In this document: positions 18,203 to 26,715 of the stretch, piece by piece | Layout of the letters: every line of letters starts with the position of its first letter | How positions within the stretch are numbered: the first letter of the stretch is position 1 | Assembly: GCF_001698815.1 (NCBI RefSeq) | Contig: NZ_LGSI01000058.1 | Coordinates: forward strand, 46,221 to 110,220 | Source: Pseudomonas syringae | GTDB taxonomy: Bacteria; Pseudomonadota; Gammaproteobacteria; Pseudomonadales; Pseudomonadaceae | DNA length: 64,000 bases | Direction of reading: 5' to 3' | The notes under the pieces: generated by a model | Told to the model about the DNA's origin: nothing | The model's database searches: none | The model's input: the letters and a program-made list of their open reading frames with translations, nothing else | Position numbers and translations under genes: made by a program

Positions 18203-19039
18203 ATGATGAGTAACACTATCACTTTGCCGCCTTTGCATATAAACGCCGTGCGGGATGCATTCGCGCCACCACCAACGGGGCTTACTCCTCCAATGCCTAG
18301 CCCTGCCATTATTATGGTTGCGCAGCACCGCATGCGAATGAAGATGTATGGGGATGGTTTTTGGCGTGAAATGTTAATAAAGCACATGGAGGAGATGAAC
18401 AAAGCTTTGAAAAACGGCTGGCGCTTGATGCCTACGGCAGGTTTTTTGTTTGACAGTAAAAAAATTCCCCTCGCAGATAAATACATGTGTATTAACCCCA
18501 ATGCACTTTCTGCGACTGCGGTACAGGAGGCCATCAATGGCTGGGGTTACGGTAAAAGCATGGCCGACGCACGGGAGATCTCAGGCGGTATTTTGAGTCC
18601 TATGGCGGCATTCGGACATTTTTTCAACGGAGGTGGAGCCCAAGTAATTACAAACATAAACAACCTAAGTCTTAATCTATCTCAGTCAAAGATACCTGCG
18701 CTAGAAGCAGCGTTTACGGCAGCGATAATTGGCAGTTCACCCATCAGCATCTCAAAGGCGCCGTACAATACGAGCGACAGTTTCTGGATTACAGGGGCTT
18801 GGCTAGGAAATATAACGTTGAAGATAGAGGGGGTACTGGATAAGTTTCATGATGGGCGATTGTCATTTGCAGGGTCTGCGCGAGCGTATAATGATACTTT
18901 TGATTTTAATGCTAGTATGCATCGAAGCGGATTTGCTGAAGAGTTGACGCGTGTCGGGCGGCTGCTTGGAGAGTCTATGTCCAGTCAGCCTTATGAAATA
19001 GCAATTCAAGGAGAGCTGCCATTTTCGATCCACCGTTGA
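18203..19039 (+). CDS. Colicin M-like lipid II-degrading bacteriocin
   Basis: 278 aa from the ATG at 18203 after TTGGAG (18206 is an adjacent alternative). The N-terminus is Pro-rich (DAFAPPPTGLTPPMPSP) and the rest resembles M-type bacteriocins of Pseudomonas (syringacin M/PaeM class): GDGFWREMLIKHMEEMNKAL, then the catalytic C-terminus with NDTFDFNASMHR. Colicin M needs D226, Y228, D229, H235 and R236. The equivalents here are D231, F233, D234, H240 and R241, so the Tyr is Phe. The family cleaves undecaprenyl-linked peptidoglycan precursor in the periplasm of rival cells. There is no secretion signal or lysis gene. It is AT-rich relative to the core, and a putative immunity gene follows 90 bp downstream. 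Confidence 0.85.
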   Translation: MMSNTITLPPLHINAVRDAFAPPPTGLTPPMPSPAIIMVAQHRMRMKMYGDGFWREMLIKHMEEMNKALKNGWRLMPTAGFLFDSKKIPLADKYMCINPNALSATAVQEAINGWGYGKSMADAREISGGILSPMAAFGHFFNGGGAQVITNINNLSLNLSQSKIPALEAAFTAAIIGSSPISISKAPYNTSDSFWITGAWLGNITLKIEGVLDKFHDGRLSFAGSARAYNDTFDFNASMHRSGFAEELTRVGRLLGESMSSQPYEIAIQGELPFSIHR

Positions 19040-19129
19040 ACGGGTAACGGAGTCCGGAACTTTATTAAATATGGTTTACAGAGGTATATTGTATCTTTGT
19101 TGTTGTGTTTCAATGTGGCGGGACTGTAT

Positions 19130-19555
19130 ATGAGTTCGATCATGGTCAAGGAGCTTAGTTTTCAGAGCACCGTTAAATGCCTGTCATTTTTTGTGGTCGT
19201 CTATTGGTCGCTATGGATACCCGTCATCGCGCACTCCGGGAGGGACGAGATTGGGGACGACGGTCCCTTGTTTTTCGGAGCATTGATGGTCATGGGAGTG
19301 GGAACCTTGCTGGTATTGCCTGCTTATATTGTGTCGGTTTACCTAGCTATATATTTCCCGGTCAATCGTCTCTTAAGGGGAGCAGCAGTTTTGCTGCTCT
19401 CCTTAGTAATCGGTTTTTGTTCAGTATCAGCGCTCCTGTTCAGTCGAGGCAGCGTCGATGGTTTTATACTCTTTCTTTTGCCAGCTTTGGGGTATTGGGC
19501 CCTGACAATACTGCTGCTCATGCAGATGGTCTGCGTCTTGCGCCGTCGTTCGTGA
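19130..19555 (+). CDS. Putative bacteriocin immunity protein (four-helix membrane protein)
   Basis: 141 aa from the ATG at 19130 (a TTG at 19097 is also in frame). Four hydrophobic helices are visible, at about residues 15-35, 47-70, 78-98 and 108-132, with a basic C-terminus (VLRRRS). M-type bacteriocins of Pseudomonas are known to be paired with small four-helix inner-membrane immunity proteins, and this gene sits directly after the bacteriocin on the same strand. The sequence itself has no motif I can assign, so the call rests on topology and position. Confidence 0.6.
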   Translation: MSSIMVKELSFQSTVKCLSFFVVVYWSLWIPVIAHSGRDEIGDDGPLFFGALMVMGVGTLLVLPAYIVSVYLAIYFPVNRLLRGAAVLLLSLVIGFCSVSALLFSRGSVDGFILFLLPALGYWALTILLLMQMVCVLRRRS

Positions 19556-19756
19556 ATACAAACAGCGTCGATTTGCAAATGCCCTATTCTTGCGCAAACG
19601 CTTGGCCGTCCGGGTTTCGTCATCATGCAACAGCACGACTCCGCTGCTCTACGGATCTGTACCCAATCCCCGTGAAACTTGTATTCGTCCTGGTTCTCCA
19701 ACAGGATGCAGGCTTTGCGCAATGCGCTGTTACACACTGCCCTTTACGAGAATCCC

Positions 19757-21043
19757 ATGACGACCAAGGCGCCATCGGCGAGTACGACTCCAATAAATCA
19801 TTCCCTTCCTCACGACATCGACGCACAACTGATCGATTGCGAAGCCGACGATACGCCCGCGCAGCCGTTGCTCAAGCGCCCATGGTTGCTGCTGTTGGGG
19901 CTGGTGCTGGTGGCGCTCAATCTGCGTCCGGCATTGTCCAGCGTCGCACCGCTGCTTAATAGTGTTTCAACCAACCTTGGGTTATCGGCAGCCGAAGCGG
20001 GGTTGCTGACGACGTTGCCGGTATTGTGCCTCGGGCTGTTTGCGCCGTTGGCGCCAAGGCTGGCGCGCCGGTTTGGTGGCGAGCGAGTGGTGTTCGGCAT
20101 TTTGCTGATGCTGGCGGCGGGAATTATTTTGCGCAGTTGCTTCGGCGAAGTCGGGCTGTTCGCCGGCAGCCTCGTGGCCGGAGCCAGCATTGGCATCATC
20201 GGCGTGTTGTTGCCGGGGATCGTCAAGCGGGATTTCCCGAAACAGGCCGGGGCGATGACCGGCGTCTACACCATGGCCTTGTGTCTGGGCGCGGCCATCG
20301 CGGCAGGTTCGACAGTGCCGCTGAGCCAGCATTTCGATGACAGCTGGGCCATCGGCCTGGGCTTCTGGATGATCCCCGCCGTTCTGGCCGCCATCGTCTG
20401 GCTGCCTCAAGCCCGCCACGGGCATGGCGCGCATCATGTGGCGTATCGCGTCAAAGGCTTGCTGCGCGATCGGCTGGCCTGGCAAGTCACGTTGTACATG
20501 GGCCTGCAATCGTCCCTGGCCTACATCGTGTTCGGCTGGTTGCCGTCGGTGCTGATCGGGCGCGGCATGACCGCCACTGAAGCCGGGCTGCTGTTGTCCG
20601 GCTCGATCATCGTCCAGTTGGTCAGCGCCCTGACCGCGCCGTGGCTCGCGACCCGGGGCAAGGATCAGCGCTTAGGCATTCTGCTCGCGATGGCGTTGAC
20701 GCTGACGGGCTTGTTCGGCTGCCTTTACGCGCCGCTGAATGGGCTGTGGGGTTGGGCCATCGTGCTGGGATTGGGGCAGGGCGCGACGTTCAGTCTGGCG
20801 CTGACCCTGATTGTGCTGCGTTCCCGGGATTCCCATGTGGCGGCCAATCTGTCGAGCATGGCGCAGGGCATCGGCTACACCATCGCGTCCATCGGACCTT
20901 TTGCCGTGGGCGTGGTGCATGACGTCACTGGCGGCTGGGACGCCATCGGCTGGATCTTCGGCGTGATCGGTATCGCTGCCATCGTGGCCGGCATGGGCGC
21001 CGGTCGGTCGCTGTACGTGCAGGTCACCAGCGAAAAAATCTGA
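19757..21043 (+). CDS. MFS transporter, CynX/NimT (YeaN) type
   Basis: 428 aa from the ATG at 19757; the frame extends further but upstream sequence is not convincing. A 35-residue polar N-terminus precedes twelve membrane helices, the first carrying LVALNLRPALSSVAPLL, typical of the cyanate/2-nitroimidazole permease branch of the major facilitator superfamily. LARRFGGERV is the loop between helices 2 and 3. The substrate cannot be predicted. It stands alone on the plus strand after the bacteriocin locus and marks the return to core-like base composition. Confidence 0.87.
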   Translation: MTTKAPSASTTPINHSLPHDIDAQLIDCEADDTPAQPLLKRPWLLLLGLVLVALNLRPALSSVAPLLNSVSTNLGLSAAEAGLLTTLPVLCLGLFAPLAPRLARRFGGERVVFGILLMLAAGIILRSCFGEVGLFAGSLVAGASIGIIGVLLPGIVKRDFPKQAGAMTGVYTMALCLGAAIAAGSTVPLSQHFDDSWAIGLGFWMIPAVLAAIVWLPQARHGHGAHHVAYRVKGLLRDRLAWQVTLYMGLQSSLAYIVFGWLPSVLIGRGMTATEAGLLLSGSIIVQLVSALTAPWLATRGKDQRLGILLAMALTLTGLFGCLYAPLNGLWGWAIVLGLGQGATFSLALTLIVLRSRDSHVAANLSSMAQGIGYTIASIGPFAVGVVHDVTGGWDAIGWIFGVIGIAAIVAGMGAGRSLYVQVTSEKI

Positions 21044-21133
21044 GTCGGGGTATTTGCCAAGCGAATGGGCATGGCAAATCGCCCGTCGGCCGCTTATCGT
21101 GCAAAGACCTTTTGCTCCAACGGACTTGCCTGC

Positions 21134-21619
21134 ATGAGTGACGAAGATAAACGCCTGATCAACAATGCCTTGATCACCCGCTTCTACGAGGCGTTCAATC
21201 GGTTGGACGCCGAAGCCATGAGCGCCTGTTACAGCGATGACGTGCTGTTCAGCGATCCGGTGTTTGGCGAGCTGCGCGGCGCTCAGGCCGCTGATATGTG
21301 GCGCATGCTGACGTCCCGCGCCAAGGATTTTTCCCTGACTTTCGACAGCGTGCGTGCCGATGAGCGTACCGGCGGGGCGCATTGGGTCGCCACGTACCTG
21401 TTCAGCCAGACTGGCAACACCGTGGTCAACGATATTCAGGCGCGCTTCGTGTTTCGCGACGGCAAGATCTGCGAACACCACGATCACTTTGACCTGTGGC
21501 GCTGGTCGCGGCAGGCGCTGGGGTTCAAAGGCCTGTTGCTGGGCTGGACGCCAATGGTGCAGAACGCGATTCGCGCCCAGGCGCAAAAGGGTTTGAAGGC
21601 GTTTCAGGCTGGGCGTTAA
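21134..21619 (+). CDS. NTF2-like / SnoaL-like domain protein
   Basis: 161 aa from the ATG at 21134. The pattern NNALITRFYEAFNRLDAEAMSACYSDDVLFSDPVFGEL followed by a Trp-rich second half (GAHWVATYLFSQTGNTVVNDIQARF...DHFDLWRWSRQAL) is the cone-shaped NTF2 fold seen in SnoaL-like proteins. Members include isomerases, hydratases and many of unknown role; no catalytic assignment is possible. It is separated from the neighbouring genes by about 40-90 bp. Confidence 0.8.
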   Translation: MSDEDKRLINNALITRFYEAFNRLDAEAMSACYSDDVLFSDPVFGELRGAQAADMWRMLTSRAKDFSLTFDSVRADERTGGAHWVATYLFSQTGNTVVNDIQARFVFRDGKICEHHDHFDLWRWSRQALGFKGLLLGWTPMVQNAIRAQAQKGLKAFQAGR

Positions 21620-21661
21620 GCCTCTGTTAGAATCGCGCCTTCATGTAACCCGACTTCTGCC

Positions 21662-21988
21662 ATGCCTGACACTTCCCCCGCCGTCATCAGCGCGCCTACC
21701 GAACCCGCGGCGAGCAAGCCGTGGTTCGTGTATCTGGTGCGCGCGGCCAATGGCTCGTTGTACTGCGGCATCAGCGACGACCCGCAGCGCCGTTTCGCCA
21801 AGCACCAGAGCGGCAAAGGCGCGCGCTATTTCAGCTCCAGCCCGGCGGTGGCGCTGGTCTATGTCGAAGCCTGGCCGGATAAAGGCGAGGCGTTGCGTCA
21901 GGAGCGGCTGATCAAGAAGTTGCGCAAGAGTGCCAAGGAGTGTCTGGCTGCGGGTTTTCAGGGATTGGCAGCCGATCCATCCGCGTGA
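21662..21988 (+). CDS. GIY-YIG nuclease domain protein, YhbQ/UPF0213 type
   Basis: 108 aa. The GIY-YIG core reads VYLVRAANGSLYCGISDD (residues 23-40), followed by the conserved RRFAKHQSGKGARYF and the Glu-containing helix (EALRQERLIKKL). This matches small stand-alone YhbQ-like proteins with DNA endonuclease activity. An extended Ser/Pro/Ala N-terminus of about 20 residues may mean that the true start is a later codon, but no other ATG or GTG with a good ribosome site is seen. Confidence 0.87.
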   Translation: MPDTSPAVISAPTEPAASKPWFVYLVRAANGSLYCGISDDPQRRFAKHQSGKGARYFSSSPAVALVYVEAWPDKGEALRQERLIKKLRKSAKECLAAGFQGLAADPSA

Positions 21989-22072
21989 TGTCGTGACCTG
22001 AGGTTCACTGCGTAGGCCGCAAGCTCGCAGCCAGCTAAGCTGTTGGCTTTCCACCTGGCGGACAGTCCGAAC

Positions 22073-23005
22073 ATGACAGAGCTCATCCTGCACCATTACC
22101 CAACCTCGCTCTTTGCCGAAAAAGCCCGTTTGATGCTGGGCTTCAAAGGGTTGTCGTGGCGTTCGGTAATCATCCCGTCGATCATGCCCAAACCCGACCT
22201 GACCGCGCTCACCGGGGGTTATCGCAAGACGCCGATATTGCAGGTCGGCGCTGATATCTATTGCGACACCGCGCTGATGGCGCGTCGGCTTGAGCAGGAA
22301 AAAGTCTCGCCGACGTTTTACCCGGAAGGCCAGGAATTCACCGTCGCCAGTTTCGCCGCGTGGGCTGACTCTGTGCTGTTCATGCATGCCGTGAGCCTGG
22401 TGTTCCAGCCTGAGTCACTGGCGGTGCGCTTTGCCAAGGTGCCGCCCGAAGCGGTCAAGGCCTTCGTTGCCGATCGCGCTGGCTTGTTCACCGGCGGCAA
22501 CGCGAGCCGTTTGCCAGCAGAACAGGCCAGGCATCAATGGCCGACCCTGATGTCACGCCTGGAACTGCAGCTTTCACGTAATGGCGACTTCCTGTTTAGC
22601 GTGCCGTCCATTGCGGACTTCGCCGTGGCACACACGCTGTGGTTTCTCAAACAAACCCCGGTCACTGCGCCGCTGGTGGATCAATACCCGGAAATTGTTG
22701 CCTGGCTCGGTCGCGTGCTGGGCTTCGGTCATGGCGCTTCCAGCGAGCTGAGTTCAGCTGACGCTGTGGAAATTGCTGCCAAAGCGACGCCCGCCGCGCT
22801 GCCGGATGAAGTGTTTGTCGACCCGAATGGATTCCAGCCGGGCGACCAAGTGGCGATTGCTGCCATTGATTACGGCGTTGATCCGGTCGAAGGCGAACTG
22901 GTGTTCAGCGGGCGCGAAGAGTTGATTGTGCGGCGCGAAGATGAACGTGCGGGCGGGGTGCATGTGCACTTTCCGCGGTTTGGGTTTCGGGTGGAAAAGC
23001 GCTGA
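22073..23005 (+). CDS. Glutathione S-transferase family protein with C-terminal extension
   Basis: 310 aa from the ATG at 22073. The N-terminal 75 residues are a thioredoxin-like GST domain (LILHHYPTSLFAEKARLMLGFKGLSW, then KTPILQVGADIYCDTALMARRLE, where the cis-Pro and glutathione-contact residues lie). The all-helical domain follows to about residue 225. The last 80 residues (DEVFVDPNGFQPGDQVAIAAIDYG...) look like a small beta domain not found in classical GSTs. The substrate is unknown. Confidence 0.85.
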   Translation: MTELILHHYPTSLFAEKARLMLGFKGLSWRSVIIPSIMPKPDLTALTGGYRKTPILQVGADIYCDTALMARRLEQEKVSPTFYPEGQEFTVASFAAWADSVLFMHAVSLVFQPESLAVRFAKVPPEAVKAFVADRAGLFTGGNASRLPAEQARHQWPTLMSRLELQLSRNGDFLFSVPSIADFAVAHTLWFLKQTPVTAPLVDQYPEIVAWLGRVLGFGHGASSELSSADAVEIAAKATPAALPDEVFVDPNGFQPGDQVAIAAIDYGVDPVEGELVFSGREELIVRREDERAGGVHVHFPRFGFRVEKR

Positions 23006-23025
23006 GTTTGGTTATGTAAACCCAT

Positions 23026-23116
23026 TGTGGGAGCGAGTTCATCCGCGAAGGGCCGGCATGGCAGGCCTATTTTTCAGCGGTCGGAATATCGCCTCGCGAA
23101 TAAATTCGCTCTTACC
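23026..23116. repeat. REP/BIME inverted repeat
   Basis: TGTGGGAGCGAGTTCATCCG at the left and TCGCGAATAAATTCGCTCTTACC at the right as imperfect inverted copies, between the convergent GST and glutaredoxin-like genes. Confidence 0.75.
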
Positions 23117-23132
23117 AGGGCTGGCGAGGCTT

Positions 23133-23483
23133 TTATTGCAAAGCCGCCAATATAGCCTCTTCACTGAAACCCCGAATAATCGTGCCATTCACATCGATCA
23201 ACGGAATGCCGCGCCCGCCCAGGGCTTCATAGGCCTTGCGGCCCTCCGGCGATTTCTCGATGTCGTATTCCTTGAAGGGAATGCCTTTGCTGTCGAGAAA
23301 GCGCCGGGTCTGTTTGCAGTAGCCGCACCAGTCCGTGGCGTACAGCACGACGTTGGCCTGTGCCTGACTTTGCGTCGCGACGACCGGGGACGGGTTGACG
23401 AAGTGCTCGATCTTGCCCCAGTTCTGGTAAGCCACCACGAACAGCATGATCAGCACGACTTTCTTCAGAGTGCGCAGCAACAT
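23133..23483 (-). CDS. Membrane-anchored glutaredoxin-like protein
   Basis: 116 aa. Residues 5-20 are a hydrophobic anchor (TLKKVVLIMLFVVAYQNW), after which a glutaredoxin fold begins (NVVLYATDWCGYCKQTRRFL) with active-site CGYC and the cis-Pro/GG region (GRGIPLIDVNGTIIRGFSEE). It is probably tethered in the inner membrane with the thiol domain outside. The stop of yejK/ndpA lies 13 bp upstream on the same strand, so the two are likely cotranscribed. Confidence 0.85.
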   Translation of the reverse strand: MLLRTLKKVVLIMLFVVAYQNWGKIEHFVNPSPVVATQSQAQANVVLYATDWCGYCKQTRRFLDSKGIPFKEYDIEKSPEGRKAYEALGGRGIPLIDVNGTIIRGFSEEAILAALQ

Positions 23484-23495
23484 CGCGTCATGCCC

Positions 23496-24497
23496 TCAGC
23501 GGCGTTTGAGCTGATCGGTGAGCTGGGTCGGCAAGCCTTTGATGATCAAGGTACCGGCCGCTTCGTCGTATTCGATCTTGTCGCCCAGCAGGTGCGCTTC
23601 AAAACTGATCGATAAGCCCTCTGCGCGGCCCGTGAAGCGGCGGAACTGGTTGAGGGTGCGCTTATCCGCAGGGATCTCCGGCGACAGGCCGTAATCCTTG
23701 TTGCGGATGTGTTCGTAGAACGCACGCGGACGTTCTTCGTCGATCAGCCCGGACAATTCTTCCAGGCCCATGGGTTCGCCCATTTTGCTCTGGCTGCTGG
23801 CGTAATCCACCAGGGTCTTGGTTTTCTCGCGGGCGGATTCTTCCGGCAGGTCTTCGCTTTCCACGAAGTCACTGAACGCCTTGAGCAATGTGCGGGTTTC
23901 GCCGGGGCCGTCGACGCCTTCCTGGCAGCCGATGAAGTCGCGGAAATACTCCGAAACCTTTTTGCCGTTCTTGCCCTTGATGAAGGAAATGTACTGCTTG
24001 GAGGACTTGTTGTTCTGCCACTCGGAAACGTTGACTCGTGCCGCGAGGTGCAGCTGGCCAAGATCCAGATGTCGCGACGGAGTGACATCCAGCGCGTCGT
24101 TCACCGCTACGCCTTCGCTGTGGTGCAGCAGGGCGATGGCCAGATAGTCGGTCATGCCTTGCTGATAATGGGCGAACAACACATGACCGCCGACCGACAG
24201 GTTCGATTCTTCCATCAGCTTTTGCAGATGCTCGACCGCCACACGACTGAACGCGGTGAAGTCCTTGCCGCCTTCGAAGTATTCCTTGAGCCAGCCGCTG
24301 AACGGATGCGCGCCGGACTCGGCATGGAAGAAGCCCCAAGCCTTGCCTTGTTTGGCGTTGTAGCTCTCGTTGAGGTCGGCCAGCATGTTCTCGATGGCCT
24401 GGGACTCAGCGAGTTCGGAGTCGCGTGCGTGGAGGACTGCGGGCGTACCGTCAGGTTTTTTGTCGATCAAATGGACGATGCAATGACGGATCGGCAT
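23496..24497 (-). CDS. ndpA: Nucleoid-associated protein YejK/NdpA
   Basis: 333 aa from the ATG at 24497 after GAGAAG; the upstream extension is unsupported. The N-terminus MPIRHCIVHLIDKKPDGTPA and the central FAHYQQGMTDYLAIALLHH and KQYISFIKGKNGKKVSEYFRDFIGC are typical of this nucleoid-associated family. It lies next to hupN, a neighbour relationship I recall from other Pseudomonas genomes. DNA binding and nucleoid association are known for the family; a specific process is not established. Confidence 0.92.
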   Translation of the reverse strand: MPIRHCIVHLIDKKPDGTPAVLHARDSELAESQAIENMLADLNESYNAKQGKAWGFFHAESGAHPFSGWLKEYFEGGKDFTAFSRVAVEHLQKLMEESNLSVGGHVLFAHYQQGMTDYLAIALLHHSEGVAVNDALDVTPSRHLDLGQLHLAARVNVSEWQNNKSSKQYISFIKGKNGKKVSEYFRDFIGCQEGVDGPGETRTLLKAFSDFVESEDLPEESAREKTKTLVDYASSQSKMGEPMGLEELSGLIDEERPRAFYEHIRNKDYGLSPEIPADKRTLNQFRRFTGRAEGLSISFEAHLLGDKIEYDEAAGTLIIKGLPTQLTDQLKRR

Positions 24498-24893
24498 GGG
24501 CTTCTCGGCTGTGTGTGAGCTCGAGCGGGGTGGCTCGATTTGACGGCGGCCAGTGTAACGCACCAAAGACATGAACACCGCTGCACCCCGTGGTTTTAGC
24601 TCCGATCAGGCCCAAACCCTCGTTTTTTTGGGTTGAAACACTTTAATCCTGTCCAAACGGGTAGGTTAGTGCGGATATTTGCGCGGCTCTGTGCTAGTTT
24701 TGCGCGGTCTTGCGCACTACAGCGCGCTAAGCACCGCAGTTTGTGTGTGATTGAGCCGAACCAAAGCCCGGTTTCAGTATCTACATTTCGCGATTAATCG
24801 TGGCTGCTACTGGAGGGCCAGGTTTATTGCCTGGCCCCAGGCCGACACCGCATCCTGCAATCCAAATGAATTTGATAGGGAAGGAACACCACC
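24498..24893. other. Divergent regulatory region ndpA/hupN
   Basis: 396 bp between divergent nucleoid-protein genes, no gene seen. The hupN side has a perfect 8-bp hairpin (GGGCCAGG 24815-24822 / CCTGGCCC 24830-24837) in what should be the 5' leader, followed by the ribosome site GGGAAGGA. The repeated TTGCGCG-type motifs around 24677-24715 may be promoter elements; no clear -10 was fixed. Confidence 0.45.
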
Positions 24894-25175
24894 ATGGCTC
24901 TGACTAAAGACCAATTGATCGCCGATATCGCTGAAGCTATCGACGCGCCAAAAACCACCGCGCGTAATGCTCTTGAGCAATTGGGCCAAATTGTTGCCGA
25001 TCAACTGGAAAACGGCGTTGAAATCACTCTGCCGGGCATCGGCAAACTGAAAGTGGCAGAGCGTCCAGCTCGCACTGGCCGCAACCCTTCGACTGGCGCT
25101 GCCATCGAAATCGCTGCCAAGAAAGTCATCAAGTTCGTACCAGCTAAAGTGCTGAGCGACTCGATCAACAAGTAA
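24894..25175 (+). CDS. hupN: DNA-binding protein HU family (HupN-type)
   Basis: 93 aa, slightly longer than classical 90-residue HU. MALTKDQLIADIAEAIDAPK, GIGKLKVAERPARTGRNP (the DNA-inserting Pro arm with RNP motif) and the C-terminal helix are all present. HU proteins bend DNA without sequence specificity. Order with ndpA, rlmF and valS matches what I recall for hupN in P. putida; naming follows that. GGGAAGGA eight bases ahead supports the start. A strong terminator follows. Confidence 0.9.
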   Translation: MALTKDQLIADIAEAIDAPKTTARNALEQLGQIVADQLENGVEITLPGIGKLKVAERPARTGRNPSTGAAIEIAAKKVIKFVPAKVLSDSINK

Positions 25176-25192
25176 GCCCACGCTTGCTGTTG

Positions 25193-25230
25193 AAAAAGCC
25201 GTGCTCCGGTCAACCGGGCACGGCTTTTTT
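25193..25230 (+). terminator. Rho-independent terminator of hupN
   Basis: A5-GCCGTGC (25193-25204) pairs with GCACGGC (25218-25224), followed by six T; the loop contains CCGGTCAACCGG, which can pair further. Confidence 0.93.
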
Positions 25231-25252
25231 GTGGGTGGCGGATGCAAGGTTC

Positions 25253-25340
25253 GTTGGAGCGAGGCTTGCCCGCGAATCAGGCGCCTCGGTGGCTCAGATC
25301 CACCGCGTTACCGTTCTTCGCGGGCAAGCCTCGCTCCAAC
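25253..25340. repeat. REP/BIME, perfect 24-bp inverted arms
   Basis: GTTGGAGCGAGGCTTGCCCG and four further bases at the left are exactly complementary to the right arm ending CTCGCTCCAAC. Left flank of the ADP-ribosyltransferase cassette. Confidence 0.88.
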
Positions 25341-25456
25341 GGGGTGCTTCCCCTCCCTGATATCAGCTTGCCTCCTGTCACTTCTGACAGCTATTCGGCT
25401 TGAACTTCACGTGCTTCCATGATTGCGTGCAGAATTTGCAGGTATGGAGCCGCATC

Positions 25457-26653
25457 ATGAACGCAATTGATGAAATGGATATTGACCACGCTGGCAGTGA
25501 TGTCCGAAAAATAATACTGGGTTCTGGAAGGATCGATTCGATTCCAGAGGGGATACAGCCCGATTATCTGGCGATTTACTGTCGCCCCGGAAGTTATGAT
25601 CCCGCCCAAGGTGGACTGGTAGGGCTGCTTGCCGAGATGGGTGTTTCTGTAGACGCCGAACAGGCCGCCCCTGAAATTGACTTTCGTCCAACATTGCCGT
25701 GTTGGGTGACGCGTGATTTAAGTAGTGTGGATATTCCCTTCAAAAGATTATTGGTGTGGGAACCCGCAGTTGAAGAAGGTGAAACGCTGCTTAATAAAGT
25801 AGAAGAGGCTTTCCAGGCACTGGACAGAACGGCAGGTAAACGGGGAGCGCCGTTTCTGCTTTTACCGTTATGGACAGAAGTAACGAGTGACACTCAGTCA
25901 GATATTTTTCGCATGCAGTTTTACACGGCTGCTGCGCTTGCTGCTCGTGCTAGGTGGCAGACAATCTACATGCTGGTTAATAGTGAAGCCGCTGACGAGA
26001 TGGCAGAACTGTTTGGAACAATGAAGTCGCAGTACCTGGACCCGCCCAGAGTTATTCCAGATCTGCTGGAGCAATTTGCGTCTTTCGGTATTCCGACCAG
26101 GCTCTCGGAAGTCAAAATCCACCGGGAGAGCGCGCGCCAGGAGCCTTGGCCTGGCTTGACACAGCGTCAGCACGCAGCGATTTATGATTATTCGCAACTG
26201 GCTTATTTATATACAAACAGGGCGCTGCGGCACAACGATTTTGCCCATCCGGATTTCATTGCATTACAGGCGTATATCGAAGCGCTCAGCACCGGATTGG
26301 CTAGTCTGCCCAATTATTTGAGCGCTGAACGGGTGCGTCGTCTGGTGACCATTTTTGAGGGTATTGAGGAGCTGTACGTTGATGGGCAGTTGACTCAGGA
26401 ATTGGCTTTTACCAGTACAACTGCTCGTGAACAGCCTATTGCGGGTGATCGGTATCAACTTCACCTCAAGAGTATTGTGGGGAAAGATATTGCCGATATT
26501 TCTTTTTCTCCAGCGGAGAAGGAAGTGTTGTTTGACTACTCAATGCGCCATCTTGTAAGCGATCTCCGGCCAGGGTTGGAGGCCAACTCGGTGCTCGTTA
26601 CTTGCGATGAGGGGACGGTTCATTCAATGGGCCTGGCATTTACGCATCTTTGA
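25457..26653 (+). CDS. ADP-ribosyltransferase-like toxin with unknown N-terminal domain
   Basis: 398 aa from the ATG at 25457 (TTG at 25400 is in frame). Residues 245-365 read like an R-S-E class mono-ADP-ribosyltransferase: YDYSQLAYLYTNRALR, a helix with ALSTGLASLPNYL, R294/R295 in ERVRRLVTIFEG, the STS-like strand FTSTT (318-322), and the ExE motif SPAEKEVLF (E354, E356). Residues 10-200 alternate strands and helices (FLLLPLWTEV, AAALAARARWQTIYMLV) and match nothing I can name; a macro-like fold is conceivable. There is no signal peptide. A DUF6508-like gene follows after 62 bp as probable immunity or antitoxin partner. Composition is AT-richer than the flanking hupN and rlmF. The target is unknown. 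Confidence 0.7.
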   Translation: MNAIDEMDIDHAGSDVRKIILGSGRIDSIPEGIQPDYLAIYCRPGSYDPAQGGLVGLLAEMGVSVDAEQAAPEIDFRPTLPCWVTRDLSSVDIPFKRLLVWEPAVEEGETLLNKVEEAFQALDRTAGKRGAPFLLLPLWTEVTSDTQSDIFRMQFYTAAALAARARWQTIYMLVNSEAADEMAELFGTMKSQYLDPPRVIPDLLEQFASFGIPTRLSEVKIHRESARQEPWPGLTQRQHAAIYDYSQLAYLYTNRALRHNDFAHPDFIALQAYIEALSTGLASLPNYLSAERVRRLVTIFEGIEELYVDGQLTQELAFTSTTAREQPIAGDRYQLHLKSIVGKDIADISFSPAEKEVLFDYSMRHLVSDLRPGLEANSVLVTCDEGTVHSMGLAFTHL

Positions 26654-26715
26654 TGTGTCGTGTTTATTTGAATGATAGACAACCAAGGGATTCGTTTTCG
26701 AGAAGGGAATTGAAC

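Noticed and set aside
19339..19737. 132-aa minus-strand frame opposite the immunity gene and its downstream spacer
   Set aside because: It overlaps the plus-strand membrane-protein gene over most of its length, and no family or ribosome site supports it. The end of the frame (19560-19737) has reasonable composition and could be a gene remnant, but this cannot be shown.
24660..24730. Repeated GCGCGG/TTGCGC motifs as a specific operator upstream of hupN
   Set aside because: The copies are irregular in spacing and orientation and could reflect local composition only.
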